Part shown: piece by piece, positions 9,860 through 19,386 of the stretch
Numbering within the stretch: the first letter of the stretch is position 1
Layout of the letters: the number at the start of each line of letters is the position of its first letter
NCBI RefSeq assembly: GCF_002179635.1
Contig: NZ_NFOE01000105.1
Location: forward strand, 1 to 52,081
Length of the DNA: 52,081 nucleotides
Source of the DNA: Campylobacter jejuni
GTDB taxonomy: Bacteria; Campylobacterota; Campylobacteria; Campylobacterales; Campylobacteraceae
Reading direction: 5' to 3'
Position numbers and translations under genes: made by a program
Notes under the pieces: generated by a model
Database searches by the model: none
What the model saw: the letters and a program-made list of their open reading frames with translations, nothing else
Told to the model about the DNA's origin: nothing

Positions 9860-10252
9860 ATGGCAAAAAGAAAAGTAGTTAAGAAAAAAGTAGTTAAAAA
9901 AAATATAGCTAAAGGTATAGTTTATATCAGTGCAACATTTAATAATACTATGGTTACTGTAACTGATGAAATGGGAAATGCTATTGCTTGGAGTAGTGCA
10001 GGTGGTTTAGGATTTAAAGGTTCTAAAAAATCAACTCCTTATGCAGCACAACAAGCAGTAGAGGATGCTTTAAATAAAGCAAAAGAACATGGTATTAAAG
10101 AAGTAGGTATTAAAGTACAAGGACCAGGAAGTGGTCGTGAGACAGCGGTTAAGAGTGTAGGTGCTATGGAAGGTATTAAAGTAACTTTCTTAAAAGATAT
10201 TACCCCATTAGCTCATAATGGTTGTAGACCACCAAAACGTCGTCGTGTCTAA
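9860..10252 (+). CDS. rpsK: 30S ribosomal protein S11
   Basis: A 130-residue platform protein of the small subunit. The lysine-rich N-terminus is longer and more repetitive than usual (two [10 protein letters not shown]-like units), followed by the conserved core [18 protein letters not shown] and ending CRPPKRRRV. It is in the alpha operon between rpsM and rpsD. Confidence 0.98.
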   Translation: MAKRKVVKKKVVKKNIAKGIVYISATFNNTMVTVTDEMGNAIAWSSAGGLGFKGSKKSTPYAAQQAVEDALNKAKEHGIKEVGIKVQGPGSGRETAVKSVGAMEGIKVTFLKDITPLAHNGCRPPKRRRV

Positions 10253-10282
10253 GAATAAGATATAAGATTTAGGAGAATTATA

Positions 10283-10909
10283 ATGGCAAGATATAGAGGA
10301 CCAGTAGAGAAATTAGAAAGACGACTTGGCGTAAGCTTGGCAATGAAAGGCGAAAGAAGATTAGCAGGTAAAAGTGCTTTAGATAAACGCCCTTACGCAC
10401 CAGGTCAGCATGGACAAAGAAAAGCTAAAATTAGCGAATACGGACTTCAATTAAGAGAAAAGCAAAAAGCTAAATTTATGTACGGGGTTAGCGAAAAACA
10501 ATTTAGAAGATTATTTAGTGAAGCTGCTAGAAAAGATGGCAACACCGGTGCACTTTTAATTCAGCTTTTAGAACAAAGACTAGATAATGTTGTTTATAGA
10601 ATGGGTTTTGCTACAACACGTCGTTTTGCTAGACAACTTGTAACTCATGGACATATTTTAGTAAATGGTAAAAGAGTGGATATTCCTAGTTATAGAGTAG
10701 AAGCAGGTCAAAAAATTGAAGTGATTGAAAAAAGCAAAAACAATCCTCAAATTTCAAGAGCGATCGAACTTACTGCTCAAACTGGTATAGTTGCTTGGGT
10801 TGATGTAGAAAAAGATAAAAGATTTGGAATTTTTACAAGAAAACCTGAAAGAGAAGAAGTTATCATTCCAGTTGAGGAAAGATATATTGTTGAGTTGTAC
10901 TCTAAATAA
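10283..10909 (+). CDS. rpsD: 30S ribosomal protein S4
   Basis: A 208-residue primary 16S rRNA-binding protein. It starts [16 protein letters not shown] and contains the S4 RNA-binding domain [20 protein letters not shown], with [11 protein letters not shown]. The N-terminal zinc-binding cysteines of some S4 proteins are absent (C-minus type). In other bacteria S4 represses translation of its own operon, so the leader upstream of rpmJ is a possible target here. AGGAGA precedes the ATG. Confidence 0.98.
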   Translation: MARYRGPVEKLERRLGVSLAMKGERRLAGKSALDKRPYAPGQHGQRKAKISEYGLQLREKQKAKFMYGVSEKQFRRLFSEAARKDGNTGALLIQLLEQRLDNVVYRMGFATTRRFARQLVTHGHILVNGKRVDIPSYRVEAGQKIEVIEKSKNNPQISRAIELTAQTGIVAWVDVEKDKRFGIFTRKPEREEVIIPVEERYIVELYSK

Positions 10910-10923
10910 TAAAGGTTTTTGAT

Positions 10924-11937
10924 ATGAGACATATTACAACTTCTGCTTATACACCAACAGAGTTTAGTATTGAAAATATCAGTGATACAGTAGCAAAAGT
11001 AAGTGCATGGCCTTTTGAAATCGGCTATGCTATTACTTTGGCGCATCCTTTGCGTCGTTTGCTTTATTCAAGCACAGTAGGTTTTGCTCCAACAGGAGTT
11101 AAAATCAAAGGCGTAGCACATGAATTTGATAGTATGCGTGGTATGCTTGAAGATGTAGCATTGTTTATTATCAATCTAAAAAAATTAAGATTTAAATTAA
11201 AAACAGATTCTGAAAAAGAAATCGTAACTTTTAGTTTTAAAGGACCAAAAGAAATTTGCGGAAAAGACTTAGACAATGAAGTTGTTGAAGTTGTGAATGC
11301 AGATAGCTATCTTGCAACGATTAATGAAGATGCAGATTTAGAATTTACTTTAATCATTGAAAAAGGTATAGGTTATGTGCCTTCTGAAGAAATTCAAAAT
11401 TTCTTAGATCCTGAATTTATAGCACTTGATGCATTCTTTACTCCGGTAAAACATGCGGTTTATGATATAGAAAAAGTGCTTTTTGAAGATAATCCAGATT
11501 ATGAAAAAGTTGTTTTTACAATCACAACCGATGGTCAAATTTCACCAAGTGATGCTTTTAAAAATGCTTTAGAAGCAATGTATAAACAATTATCAGTGTT
11601 TGATAAAATCACTAATGCACAAAGCGTTGTAAGAAGTCAAACACCAAATAATGAAGTAGAACATGTAAAATTACTTCAAAATATAACTGAGTTAAATTTA
11701 AGTGCAAGAAGTTTTAACTGCTTAGAAAAAGCAAATGTATTTTATATCGGCGAGCTTGCTTTAATGAGTGTTAGCGAACTTGCAGATTTAAAAAATCTTG
11801 GTAAAAAATCTTTAGATGAGATTAAAAGTGTAATGGAATCTATAGGTTTCCCTATGGGAAATTCAAAACTCAGTGATAGTGCAAAAGAAACGCTAAAGAA
11901 AAAAATTACAGAATTAAAAGCACAAAATGAAGGATAA
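10924..11937 (+). CDS. rpoA: DNA-directed RNA polymerase subunit alpha
   Basis: A 337-residue alpha subunit. The N-terminal assembly domain (about 1-235) contains [18 protein letters not shown], and the C-terminal domain (about 255-330), which binds UP elements and activators, contains [17 protein letters not shown] and [13 protein letters not shown]. It lies between rpsD and rplQ, with 14 bases to the former and 3 to the latter, as in most bacteria. Confidence 0.99.
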   Translation: MRHITTSAYTPTEFSIENISDTVAKVSAWPFEIGYAITLAHPLRRLLYSSTVGFAPTGVKIKGVAHEFDSMRGMLEDVALFIINLKKLRFKLKTDSEKEIVTFSFKGPKEICGKDLDNEVVEVVNADSYLATINEDADLEFTLIIEKGIGYVPSEEIQNFLDPEFIALDAFFTPVKHAVYDIEKVLFEDNPDYEKVVFTITTDGQISPSDAFKNALEAMYKQLSVFDKITNAQSVVRSQTPNNEVEHVKLLQNITELNLSARSFNCLEKANVFYIGELALMSVSELADLKNLGKKSLDEIKSVMESIGFPMGNSKLSDSAKETLKKKITELKAQNEG

Positions 11938-11940
11938 TCA

Positions 11941-12294
11941 ATGAGACATAGACATGGATATAGAAAGTTAGGTCGCACTTCTACTCATCGTGCAGCCTTA
12001 TTAAAAAACCTTACTATTGCTATTATTAAAGCAGGTAAGATAGAAACAACATTACCTAAAGCAAAAGAATTAAGAGGTTATGTTGAAAGATTGATCACTC
12101 GTGCAAGAAAAGGTGATTTCAATGCTCACAGAGCAGTTTTTGCTAGCTTACAAGATAAAGAAGCTACAAATAAACTTGTAACGGAAATCGCACCTAAATT
12201 TGCAGATAGAAACGGTGGTTATACAAGAATTATTAAAACAAGAATTCGCCGTGGTGATGCTGCAGAAATGGCTTTCATCGAATTCGTAGCTTAA
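11941..12294 (+). CDS. rplQ: 50S ribosomal protein L17
   Basis: A 117-residue large-subunit protein beginning [20 protein letters not shown], the standard L17 N-terminus. Last gene of the alpha operon, 3 bases after rpoA and followed by a strong terminator. Confidence 0.98.
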   Translation: MRHRHGYRKLGRTSTHRAALLKNLTIAIIKAGKIETTLPKAKELRGYVERLITRARKGDFNAHRAVFASLQDKEATNKLVTEIAPKFADRNGGYTRIIKTRIRRGDAAEMAFIEFVA

Positions 12295-12324
12295 TTTTTA
12301 GCCTTTTTAAAGGCTAAAAACTTC
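12295..12324 (+). terminator. Intrinsic terminator after rplQ
   Basis: A stem TTTTTAGCC / GGCTAAAAA around an A/T loop, directly after the rplQ stop codon and followed by a T-rich stretch. It separates the ribosomal operon from the histidine operon. Confidence 0.8.
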
Positions 12325-12414
12325 TTATTTTTATTTATTTATTTACTTACTATTTTTTGTATTTTTATCCATTTTTTGCTACTATTAATCTTTTAACTAC
12401 AAAAAAGGAAAAAA

Positions 12415-13314
12415 ATGCAAGAAAATTCAAGATTACGCATAGCTATACAAAAATCAGGTCGTTTAAGCAAAGATTCTATTGCCTTGCTTGAGTCTATAGG
12501 TGTAAAACTTCGCATACACGATCAAAGCTTGATTGCTTTTTCTACAAATTTACCTATTGATTTACTTAGAGTAAGAGATGATGATATACCAGGATTAATT
12601 TTTGATGGAGTAGTGGATCTTGGCATAGTTGGGGAAAATGTTTTAGAAGAAAATGAGTTAGAAAGAAAATCAAAAAACGAAAATGCAGATTTTATCATGC
12701 TTAAAAAGCTTGATTTTGGTGGATGTCGTTTGTCTTTAGCATTGCCAGAAACTAGCGAGTATAAAGGTATAGAAAGTTTTAAAAATTTACGTATAGCAAC
12801 TTCTTATCCACAGCTTTTAAAGCGTTTTATGGAAGAAAATAATATTCCTTATAAAACTTGTATGTTAACAGGCTCAGTTGAAGTAGCACCAAGTGCAAAT
12901 TTAGCCGATGGAATTTGTGATTTGGTTTCAAGTGGAGCTACTTTAAAAGCAAATGGACTTAAAGAAGTTATGGTAATTTATAAGTCAAAAGCTTGTATTA
13001 TCCAAAGAAAAGAAAGTTTAGCTTCACACAAACAAGAATTAATCGATAAATTACTCATTAGAATTCATGGAGTTATGCAAGCAAGAGAGTCAAAATACAT
13101 CATGTTGCATGCTCCTATTGAAAAGCTAGAAAAAATTACAGCTTTATTACCAGGTGTTGAAAAACCTACGATTTTACCTTTAGAAAATGATAAAGCTAGA
13201 GTGGCACTAAATATGGTAAGTCAAGAAAATTTATTTTGGGAAACTATGGAAGCTTTAAAAAAAGAAGGTGCAAGCGCGATTTTAGTTTTACCTATTGAAA
13301 AAATGCTCTCTTAA
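12415..13314 (+). CDS. hisG: ATP phosphoribosyltransferase, long form
   Basis: A 299-residue enzyme for the first, committed step of histidine synthesis (ATP + PRPP to phosphoribosyl-ATP). It begins [16 protein letters not shown], carries the PRPP-binding region [24 protein letters not shown], and has the C-terminal regulatory domain of the long, histidine-inhibited form, so no HisZ is needed. It is the first gene of the his operon, with AAGGA before the ATG. The 90 bases after the rplQ terminator hold its likely promoter; I see no histidine leader peptide. Confidence 0.97.
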   Translation: MQENSRLRIAIQKSGRLSKDSIALLESIGVKLRIHDQSLIAFSTNLPIDLLRVRDDDIPGLIFDGVVDLGIVGENVLEENELERKSKNENADFIMLKKLDFGGCRLSLALPETSEYKGIESFKNLRIATSYPQLLKRFMEENNIPYKTCMLTGSVEVAPSANLADGICDLVSSGATLKANGLKEVMVIYKSKACIIQRKESLASHKQELIDKLLIRIHGVMQARESKYIMLHAPIEKLEKITALLPGVEKPTILPLENDKARVALNMVSQENLFWETMEALKKEGASAILVLPIEKMLS

Positions 13315-13323
13315 AGGATAAAC

Positions 13324-14604
13324 ATGCAAATACTGGATTTTGAAAAATTAAACCAAAGCGAACAAGAATTAGCACTCAAGCGTCCTGCTATAAGCGCTAA
13401 TGCACAGGTTAAAACCATAGTAGAACAAATCATTGAAGATGTCAAAGTAAATGGTGATGAAGCTTTAAAACAAATGGCCATAAAATTTGATAAAGTAGAG
13501 TTAAATTCTATAAAACTAAGCGATGAAGAGCTTAGCAGTTTAGCAGAGCAAATTGATGATGAGTTAAAACAAGCTATTAAAATAGCTTATGAAAATATCT
13601 ATAAATTCCACAAAGCTCAAGAAAGTCAAACCATAGAGGTTCAAACCTTTGAAGGGGTAACTTGCAAAGTGCTAACAAGAGCCATTGAAAAAGTAGGGCT
13701 TTATATACCAGGAGGCTTAGCACCACTTTTTTCAACCGCACTTATGCTAGCTATCCCTGCTAAAATTGCAAAATGTAAATTCATAGCCTTAGCTTCCCCA
13801 GCGCCACTGCACCCTGCTATTGCTTTTGTAGCAAAGCTTTGCAAAGTTGATGCAGTGTATCAAATAGGTGGAGCAGGAGCCATAGCAGCGCTTGCTTATG
13901 GAACGCAAAGTGTGCAAAAAGTAGATAAAATTTTTGGTCCAGGAAATGCCTTTGTAACTGAAGCCAAAAAGCAAGTTAATAATCATGGAGTAGCTATTGA
14001 TATGCAAGCAGGCCCTTCTGAAGTGCTAGTTTTAGCAGATGAGTTTGCTAATGCTAAATTTATAGCTTCAGATTTACTCTCGCAAGCTGAGCATGGAGCA
14101 GATTCTCAAGCGATTTTAGTTTGTACAAGTGAAAAATTAGCCAAAGATGTAGATAGTGAAGTTGCTTTACAGCTTGAAAAACTCTCGCGTAAAGAAATTG
14201 CTTCAAAATCTTTAGCACACTCTAAAATCATTCTTGCAAAAGATATAAAACATGCCATAAGTATTTCAAATGACTATGCACCCGAGCATTTGATCATTCA
14301 TACACAAAATCCATCTAGCTTACTTGATGATATTATGCATGCAGGTTCGGTATTTTTAGGTGAGTATTCTCCAGAATCCATGGGAGATTATGCAAGTGGG
14401 ACAAATCATGTATTGCCAACTTATGGTTTTACTAAGTCTTATTCTTCATTAGGGCTTGCTGATTTTATGAAAAGAATGACCGTGCAAGAACTTAGTAAAG
14501 AAGGCTTTAAAAAACTTGGGCCTGTGGTGGAAGTTTTAGCAGCAGCTGAAGGGCTTGATGGGCATAAAAACGCCGTGAGTTTAAGATTAGAAAGTCTAAA
14601 ATGA
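13324..14604 (+). CDS. hisD: Histidinol dehydrogenase
   Basis: A 426-residue zinc enzyme that oxidises histidinol to histidine in the last two steps. Visible motifs include [54 protein letters not shown] and the catalytic Glu-His pair in NDYAPEHLI. It lies 9 bases after hisG, and its end overlaps hisB by 4 bases (ATGA). Confidence 0.98.
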   Translation: MQILDFEKLNQSEQELALKRPAISANAQVKTIVEQIIEDVKVNGDEALKQMAIKFDKVELNSIKLSDEELSSLAEQIDDELKQAIKIAYENIYKFHKAQESQTIEVQTFEGVTCKVLTRAIEKVGLYIPGGLAPLFSTALMLAIPAKIAKCKFIALASPAPLHPAIAFVAKLCKVDAVYQIGGAGAIAALAYGTQSVQKVDKIFGPGNAFVTEAKKQVNNHGVAIDMQAGPSEVLVLADEFANAKFIASDLLSQAEHGADSQAILVCTSEKLAKDVDSEVALQLEKLSRKEIASKSLAHSKIILAKDIKHAISISNDYAPEHLIIHTQNPSSLLDDIMHAGSVFLGEYSPESMGDYASGTNHVLPTYGFTKSYSSLGLADFMKRMTVQELSKEGFKKLGPVVEVLAAAEGLDGHKNAVSLRLESLK

Positions 14605-15668
14605 GTGCAAAAATTTTATTTATCGATAGAGATGGCACGCTCATTGATGAGCCAAAAGATGATTTTCAAATCGATTCTTTAGAAAAGCTTGAGTTTGAAA
14701 AAGGTGCCATCAATGCACTTTTAAAGTTAAAAAATTTTGGTTTTAAATTTGTTATGGTGAGTAATCAAGACGGCCTAGGCACAAATTCTTTTCCTAAGGA
14801 AAATTTTGACAAGGCTCATGAAAAAATGCTAAGTGTTTTTCAAAGTTGTGGTATAGAATTTGAAGATATCTTTATATGCCCGCATTTTGAGCATGAAAAT
14901 TGCGCCTGCAGGAAGCCAAAAACTGCCATGCTTGAAAACTATATCAAAAATAAACTTTATGATAAAAACAAAAGTTTTGTCATAGGCGATAGAGACAGCG
15001 ATATGCTTTTAGCGCAAAATCTTGAAATTCAAGGTTTAAAATATGACAAAAACGATTTTAACTGGGAGCAAATCGCTGATTTTATCTTGCAAAATTACCG
15101 CAGTGCTTGTATAGAGCGTAATACCAAAGAAACCCAAATTCAAGTTAAAATAGCTTTTAATGAAAAAACAAAAGCTAATATAAAAACAAATATCGCATTT
15201 TTTGATCATATGTTAGAGCAAATTGCTACGCATGCGAATATATCTTTAGAGATAAAATGCAAAGGGGATTTAGAAGTTGATGAACACCATAGCGTAGAAG
15301 ATGTCGCACTTGCTTTGGGCGAGGCTATTAAAAATGCACTAGATCAAAAAATAGGCATTGCAAGATATGGCTTTGTTTTACCTATGGATGAGTGCTTGGC
15401 AAGTTGTGCGATTGACTTTTGCAATAGACCGCATTTAGTTTATAAGGCTAAATTTAAAAAAGAAAAACTTGGAGAATTAAGCACAGAAATGATAGAGCAT
15501 TTTTTCTACTCACTAAGCTATGCTATGGGTGCGAGTTTGCATTTAAAAGTTAAAGGCAAAAACGATCATCACAAAGCCGAAGGACTTTTTAAAGCTTTTG
15601 CAAGAGCTTTAAAAATGGCTATAAAAATAGAAAATGAAAACCTAGCAAGCTCAAAAGGAGTGATATGA
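14601..15668 (+). CDS. hisB: Bifunctional histidinol-phosphatase / imidazoleglycerol-phosphate dehydratase
   Basis: A 355-residue fusion. Residues 1-160 are a HAD-type histidinol-phosphatase ([10 protein letters not shown] with the two catalytic Asp residues, and a zinc site [15 protein letters not shown]). Residues about 165-355 are the dehydratase, with [28 protein letters not shown] and [16 protein letters not shown] binding manganese. It overlaps hisD by 4 bases. A strong ribosome site (AAAAGGAG) near its end serves an ATG that overlaps its stop codon, but hisH is not found there (see the inserted gene downstream). Confidence 0.97.
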   Translation: MSAKILFIDRDGTLIDEPKDDFQIDSLEKLEFEKGAINALLKLKNFGFKFVMVSNQDGLGTNSFPKENFDKAHEKMLSVFQSCGIEFEDIFICPHFEHENCACRKPKTAMLENYIKNKLYDKNKSFVIGDRDSDMLLAQNLEIQGLKYDKNDFNWEQIADFILQNYRSACIERNTKETQIQVKIAFNEKTKANIKTNIAFFDHMLEQIATHANISLEIKCKGDLEVDEHHSVEDVALALGEAIKNALDQKIGIARYGFVLPMDECLASCAIDFCNRPHLVYKAKFKKEKLGELSTEMIEHFFYSLSYAMGASLHLKVKGKNDHHKAEGLFKAFARALKMAIKIENENLASSKGVI

Positions 15669-15751
15669 AAAATTTTTTTATAATGCAAGTGTTTGTGAAA
15701 TATGATCGCTTATTATGTTATATGAGACTCAACAATGAAACAAAAAGATAA
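15665..15751 (+). other. 28-codon ORF on the strong RBS at the end of hisB (probable remnant junction)
   Basis: AAAAGGAG (15653-15660) lies 4 bases before an ATG that overlaps the hisB stop as ATGA, the usual form of a coupled start. What follows is only a 28-residue reading frame with no recognisable product. Both this ORF and the true hisH start (16455) begin ATGAAA. The simplest reading is that this was the hisH start and that about 790 bp were inserted immediately after it. Confidence 0.45.
15679..15684 (+). promoter_or_regulatory. Possible promoter -10 box for the gene inserted in the his operon
   Basis: A consensus TATAAT directly after a T-rich run, about 50 bases upstream of the ATG at 15735. 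It could drive the inserted gene, and hisH-hisI downstream, independently of the hisG promoter. Confidence 0.4.
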
Positions 15752-16433
15752 TGTTATAGAAGCTTTTAAAAATAATAATAACTTTGCAACTTTAAGTCAG
15801 CTTTATATGCTGACAGATGTTAGTAAATGGGAAACAAAAACACCTTTTGCAAGCATTAGAAGAATATTACAAACAAATAAAGAATTTTATAAAATCACAG
15901 CAGGACTTTGGGGTTTAACAGAGAAAAAGCATGAGATTGAAAAAAAATTAAATTTGATAAATAACGAATGTCAGTTTAGTCATTCTTATTATCAAGGACT
16001 TATTGTCTCAATTGGAAATTTAAGAGGCTTTCAAACTTTTGTTCCTAGTCAAGATAAGAATAAATATTTTATGGATACTAGGTTAGGCGACTTGGCTACT
16101 TTAGATTCTCTTTATAGTTTTACATATGATGAATTGACACAAAAAGCTAAATTTAGCGATTGTATTTGGTTTAATGAACGAAAAATGCCTCATGCTTTTT
16201 ATGAGGTAGAGCATTCTACTAATATAAAAAATTCTATTAACCGTTTTTATGAGCTTCAAGATTTTAGAGCAAAATTTTTTATTGTTGCGCATAAAAATAG
16301 ATATAGAGAATTTCAAAATATAATTTCAAATTCTATTTATGAAAAAATAAAAGATATTGTATATTTTGCAGATTATGAGAGTATTGCTAAGCAATATGAG
16401 AAAGAGAGTGTAAAATATGAAATGGGAATTTAA
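15735..16433 (+). CDS. Winged-helix (HARE-HTH-like) protein with putative nuclease-like C-terminal domain
   Basis: A 232-residue protein with no histidine-synthesis role that I recognise. Residues about 1-65 look like a HARE-type winged helix, with a WETKTPFASIRRIL segment followed by FYKITAGLWGLTE; such domains are common in restriction and chromatin proteins. The C-terminal half has DCIWFNERKMPHAFYEVEHS followed by a helical NSINRFYELQDFRAKFFIVA stretch. Its acidic D...E-V-E pattern and beta strands resemble a divergent PD-(D/E)XK nuclease fold. No membrane segment or signal peptide is seen. It sits between hisB and hisH, has a weak ribosome site and a possible own promoter. It may be an orphan restriction or defence nuclease; that is inference. 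Confidence 0.6.
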   Translation: MKQKDNVIEAFKNNNNFATLSQLYMLTDVSKWETKTPFASIRRILQTNKEFYKITAGLWGLTEKKHEIEKKLNLINNECQFSHSYYQGLIVSIGNLRGFQTFVPSQDKNKYFMDTRLGDLATLDSLYSFTYDELTQKAKFSDCIWFNERKMPHAFYEVEHSTNIKNSINRFYELQDFRAKFFIVAHKNRYREFQNIISNSIYEKIKDIVYFADYESIAKQYEKESVKYEMGI

Positions 16434-16454
16434 TTTTTCAAGAAAGTGTTTATC

Positions 16455-17036
16455 ATGAAACTAGCTATTATAGATACAGGTTGTGCGAATTTGGCTTCAC
16501 TTGCTTTTGCGCTTGAGCGTTTAGGACAAAAAAGTATTATCACACATGATTTAAAAGAACTCTCACAAGCAGATAAGCTTTTGCTTCCTGGGGTTGGCAC
16601 CGCAGCTAAAGCAATGGCTAATCTACAAACACTTAATTTAGAAAATTTTATCCAAACTACCACAAAACCACTTTTAGGTATTTGTCTTGGTATGCAAATT
16701 TTGGGTAAATTTTCAGAAGAATTACACCAAAAAACACTTGGTATTATGCCTTTTGAGACACAAAAATTCCAAGAAAAAGCAAATTTTACTTTCCCACATA
16801 TGGGGTGGAATCAAGTCTTTAGCTCTCATGAGCTTTTTAAAGGCTTAGATGGGGCTTATTTTTATTTTGTGCATAGTTATTGTGTGAGTTTAAATGAATA
16901 CACCATTGCAGAGTGTGAGTATTCTACTAAATTTAGTGCAAGTTTAAACAAAGACAATTTTTATGGCGTGCAGTTTCACCCTGAAAGAAGTGGTGAAGCG
17001 GGTGAAGTATTATTAAAAAATTTCATAAATATGTAG
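16455..17036 (+). CDS. hisH: Imidazole glycerol phosphate synthase, glutamine amidotransferase subunit
   Basis: A 193-residue class I glutaminase that supplies ammonia to HisF. The nucleophile Cys is in GICLGMQILG, and the His-Glu pair is in VQFHPERSGEAG. An in-frame GTG at 16446 lies upstream, but the ATG at 16455 (MKLAIIDTGCANLASL) matches HisH proteins. Its ribosome site (AAGAAAG) is poor compared with the unused strong one at the end of hisB, consistent with an insertion having separated hisH from its original signal. It lies 6 bases before hisA. Confidence 0.96.
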   Translation: MKLAIIDTGCANLASLAFALERLGQKSIITHDLKELSQADKLLLPGVGTAAKAMANLQTLNLENFIQTTTKPLLGICLGMQILGKFSEELHQKTLGIMPFETQKFQEKANFTFPHMGWNQVFSSHELFKGLDGAYFYFVHSYCVSLNEYTIAECEYSTKFSASLNKDNFYGVQFHPERSGEAGEVLLKNFINM

Positions 17037-17042
17037 GTAAAA

Positions 17043-17777
17043 ATGCAAACTCAAATCATTCCAGCATTAGACTTAATAGATGGCAAAGTAGTAAGGCTTT
17101 ATAAAGGAGATTATACTAAAAAGCAAGAATACAGCTTTGATCCTTTAGTTAAATTTCAAGAGTATGAGGCTCAAGGCATTGCTTGGCTTCATTTGGTGGA
17201 TTTAAGCGGTGCAAAAGATCCTAGTAAAAGACAACTAAAACTCATAGAAAAGCTAGCTTCAAAAATTAGAGTAAATCTTCAAGTAGGTGGAGGAATTCGC
17301 ACTAAAGATGAGGTTAAAGCTTTGTTTGATAGCGGTGTTAAACGCGTAGTTATAGGCTCTTTAGCGGTTAAAAACAAAGCCTTTACACAAGAGCTTTTAA
17401 ATGAATTTGGCGTAGAAAATATAGTCTTAGCACTTGATAGTATTTGTATTAAAGATGAGTTTTTTGTGGCTGTTGATGCATGGAGTAAAACAAGCGATGA
17501 AAAATTATTTGAGCTTTTAAATTTTTATAAAGATGTAAAACATATCTTATGCACAGATATTTCTAAAGATGGCACGATGAGTGGAGCAAATATCACTTTA
17601 TATAAAGCTTTACATGAGAAATTCCCACATTTACAAACCCAAGCAAGTGGAGGCGTGGCGAGCTTAGAAGATTTTAAAAAGTTAAATGGCATAGTAAGTG
17701 GTATCATCGTAGGTAAAGCCTTGCTTGATAAAGAATTTAGCATAAAGGAGGCTCAAGAATGCTTGCAAAACGCATAA
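17043..17777 (+). CDS. hisA: Phosphoribosylformimino-AICAR phosphate isomerase
   Basis: A 244-residue TIM-barrel isomerase for the fourth step of histidine synthesis. The paired catalytic aspartates are in [13 protein letters not shown] and [12 protein letters not shown]; phosphate-binding glycines are in LQVGGGIRT and ASGGVAS. Its end overlaps hisF by 19 bases. Confidence 0.98.
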   Translation: MQTQIIPALDLIDGKVVRLYKGDYTKKQEYSFDPLVKFQEYEAQGIAWLHLVDLSGAKDPSKRQLKLIEKLASKIRVNLQVGGGIRTKDEVKALFDSGVKRVVIGSLAVKNKAFTQELLNEFGVENIVLALDSICIKDEFFVAVDAWSKTSDEKLFELLNFYKDVKHILCTDISKDGTMSGANITLYKALHEKFPHLQTQASGGVASLEDFKKLNGIVSGIIVGKALLDKEFSIKEAQECLQNA

Positions 17778-18526
17778 TCGCATGTTTAGATGTAAAAGAT
17801 GGTAGAGTAGTTAAAGGGGTGCAGTTTAAAAACCATGAAGATATGGGCGATATCATAGAACTTGCTAAATTTTACTCACAAAATGGCATTGATGAGCTTG
17901 TATTTTATGATATAACCGCTTCAGCTAAAAATGAGCGTATTGATAGAACTTGGGTAAGCAAAGTAGCACAAAATATCTCTATACCATTTTGCGTCGCAGG
18001 GGGTATAAAAAGCGAAGATGACGCAAAAGAGCTTTTAGCAAATGGTGCTGATAAAATTTCTATTAATTCCCCTGCTTTAAATGACCCTGATTTGATTTCA
18101 CGCCTTGCAAAAAACTTTGGAGTACAATGTGTAGTCGTAGGCATAGATACTTTTAAAGATGAAAACAATGAGCTTTTAGTCTATAAATACACCGGAGATG
18201 AGAGCAAATCTCATCATAGTGGTAAAAAAACACTAGAATGGGTAAAGCAAGTATGCGAGTTAGGAGCGGGTGAAATCGTGCTAAATATGATGAATCAAGA
18301 TGGCATGAGAAAGGGTTATGATCTTGATCAACTTGCTAAAGTTAGACAAATTTGTCCTGTGCCTTTAGTAGCAAGCGGTGGCGCAGGAGCTAAAGAGCAT
18401 TTTTTAGACGCTTTTAAACTTGGTGTTGATGGAGCTTTGGCAGCTTCTGTGTTTCATAAAAAACTTATAGATATTAAAGAATTAAAACTATTTTTAAAAG
18501 ATCAAGGCATACAAATTCGTATTTAA
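17759..18526 (+). CDS. hisF: Imidazole glycerol phosphate synthase, cyclase subunit
   Basis: A 255-residue TIM-barrel cyclase that partners HisH to make imidazole glycerol phosphate and AICAR. The catalytic aspartates are in [18 protein letters not shown] and [14 protein letters not shown], with phosphate-binding VAGGIKS and ASGGAGA. It starts inside hisA, with AAGGAGG just upstream. The overlap shows that no gene is inserted at this junction. Confidence 0.98.
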   Translation: MLAKRIIACLDVKDGRVVKGVQFKNHEDMGDIIELAKFYSQNGIDELVFYDITASAKNERIDRTWVSKVAQNISIPFCVAGGIKSEDDAKELLANGADKISINSPALNDPDLISRLAKNFGVQCVVVGIDTFKDENNELLVYKYTGDESKSHHSGKKTLEWVKQVCELGAGEIVLNMMNQDGMRKGYDLDQLAKVRQICPVPLVASGGAGAKEHFLDAFKLGVDGALAASVFHKKLIDIKELKLFLKDQGIQIRI

Positions 18527-18537
18527 AAGGAAAAGCT

Positions 18538-19164
18538 ATGAAGATAAATGAAGAAGAATTTATAAAAAGCATTAACTGGCAAAAGGTTAATAACCTTGTT
18601 CCTGTGATCATACAAGATTATCATTCTTGTGAAGTTTTAATGCAAGGTTTTATGAATGAAGAGGCATTAAGAGAGAGTTTTAAGCACCAAAAGGTTGTAT
18701 TTTACTCACGCACTAAAGAGCGTTTGTGGATGAAAGGTGAGCAAAGTGGGAATTTTTTACATATCATAGATATGGGACTTGATTGTGATAGAGATTGTAT
18801 TTTGATTTTAGTTAAACCTAGCGGCGCTACTTGTCACACGGGTGATACTTCTTGTTTTGAAACACTTTCTAAAAAGGCTGATTTTGTGTTTTTATCGCGT
18901 CTTGAAAGACTTATTAATTCACGTAAAAACACTTGCGCAAGTTCTTCTTACACGGCTGAACTTTTTTCAAAAGGTACTAAACGCATAGCGCAAAAAGTAG
19001 GCGAAGAAGGCGTTGAAACCGCTTTGGCTGCTACTATTAAAGACAAAGATGAGCTTATAAATGAAGCTGCTGATTTACTTTATCATTTAGAAGTGTTATT
19101 AGCTGATGCGGATTTGAGTTTAAATGATGTGATTGCTAAATTAAAAGAAAGAAATAAAAGTTAA
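18538..19164 (+). CDS. hisI: Bifunctional phosphoribosyl-AMP cyclohydrolase / phosphoribosyl-ATP pyrophosphatase
   Basis: A 208-residue fusion. Residues about 1-115 are the cyclohydrolase, with metal-binding DCDRDCILILV and GATCHTGDTSCF; residues about 120-208 are the pyrophosphatase, with QKVGEEGVETALAA and NEAADLLYHLEVLL. It is the last gene of the his operon, 11 bases after hisF. Its stop codon lies within the left copy of the 66-bp inverted repeat that flanks the flgE segment. Confidence 0.98.
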   Translation: MKINEEEFIKSINWQKVNNLVPVIIQDYHSCEVLMQGFMNEEALRESFKHQKVVFYSRTKERLWMKGEQSGNFLHIIDMGLDCDRDCILILVKPSGATCHTGDTSCFETLSKKADFVFLSRLERLINSRKNTCASSSYTAELFSKGTKRIAQKVGEEGVETALAATIKDKDELINEAADLLYHLEVLLADADLSLNDVIAKLKERNKS

Positions 19165-19223
19165 GCGTGATTTCTCACGCTTAATTAAGCAATATTTTTG
19201 AAAAGATTCACTAACTATATCGA
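19158..19223 (+). repeat. Left copy of 66-bp inverted repeat flanking the flgE segment
   Basis: Matches the reverse complement of 22643-22708 at 65 of 66 positions (only 19213 differs), with weaker similarity for about 20 more bases inward. It includes the end of hisI, a perfect 10-bp hairpin at 19161-19184 (TTAAGCGTGA / TCACGCTTAA) that can end hisI transcription, and about 40 bases that are not self-complementary. Confidence 0.93.
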
Positions 19224-19302
19224 GTAATTTTAAAAAAACTTTACACATTAAAACCTAATTTTTGATTTATTTTCTACTTTTTAATTTCATTTTACTTGTA
19301 TT

Positions 19303-19320
19303 TTGGAACACTTATTGCTT
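19303..19320 (+). promoter_or_regulatory. Sigma-54 promoter of flgE
   Basis: TTGGAACACTTATTGCTT: GG at 19305-19306 and GC at 19317-19318, exactly ten bases apart, match the Campylobacter RpoN consensus for rod-hook genes. It lies about 70 bases before the flgE ATG and inside the inverted-repeat-bounded segment, so the hook gene keeps its promoter in either orientation. Confidence 0.88.
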
Positions 19321-19386
19321 TATATCTGCTAAGCAATAGAAGATTGTGAGATATTCACAAAGCAATATTTTTTAAAGGATTTAATT

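Noticed and set aside
19187-19372. A 13-base direct repeat (AAGCAATATTTTT) upstream of flgE
   Set aside because: Short and AT-rich; expected by chance in this composition, and not clearly linked to the inverted repeat.
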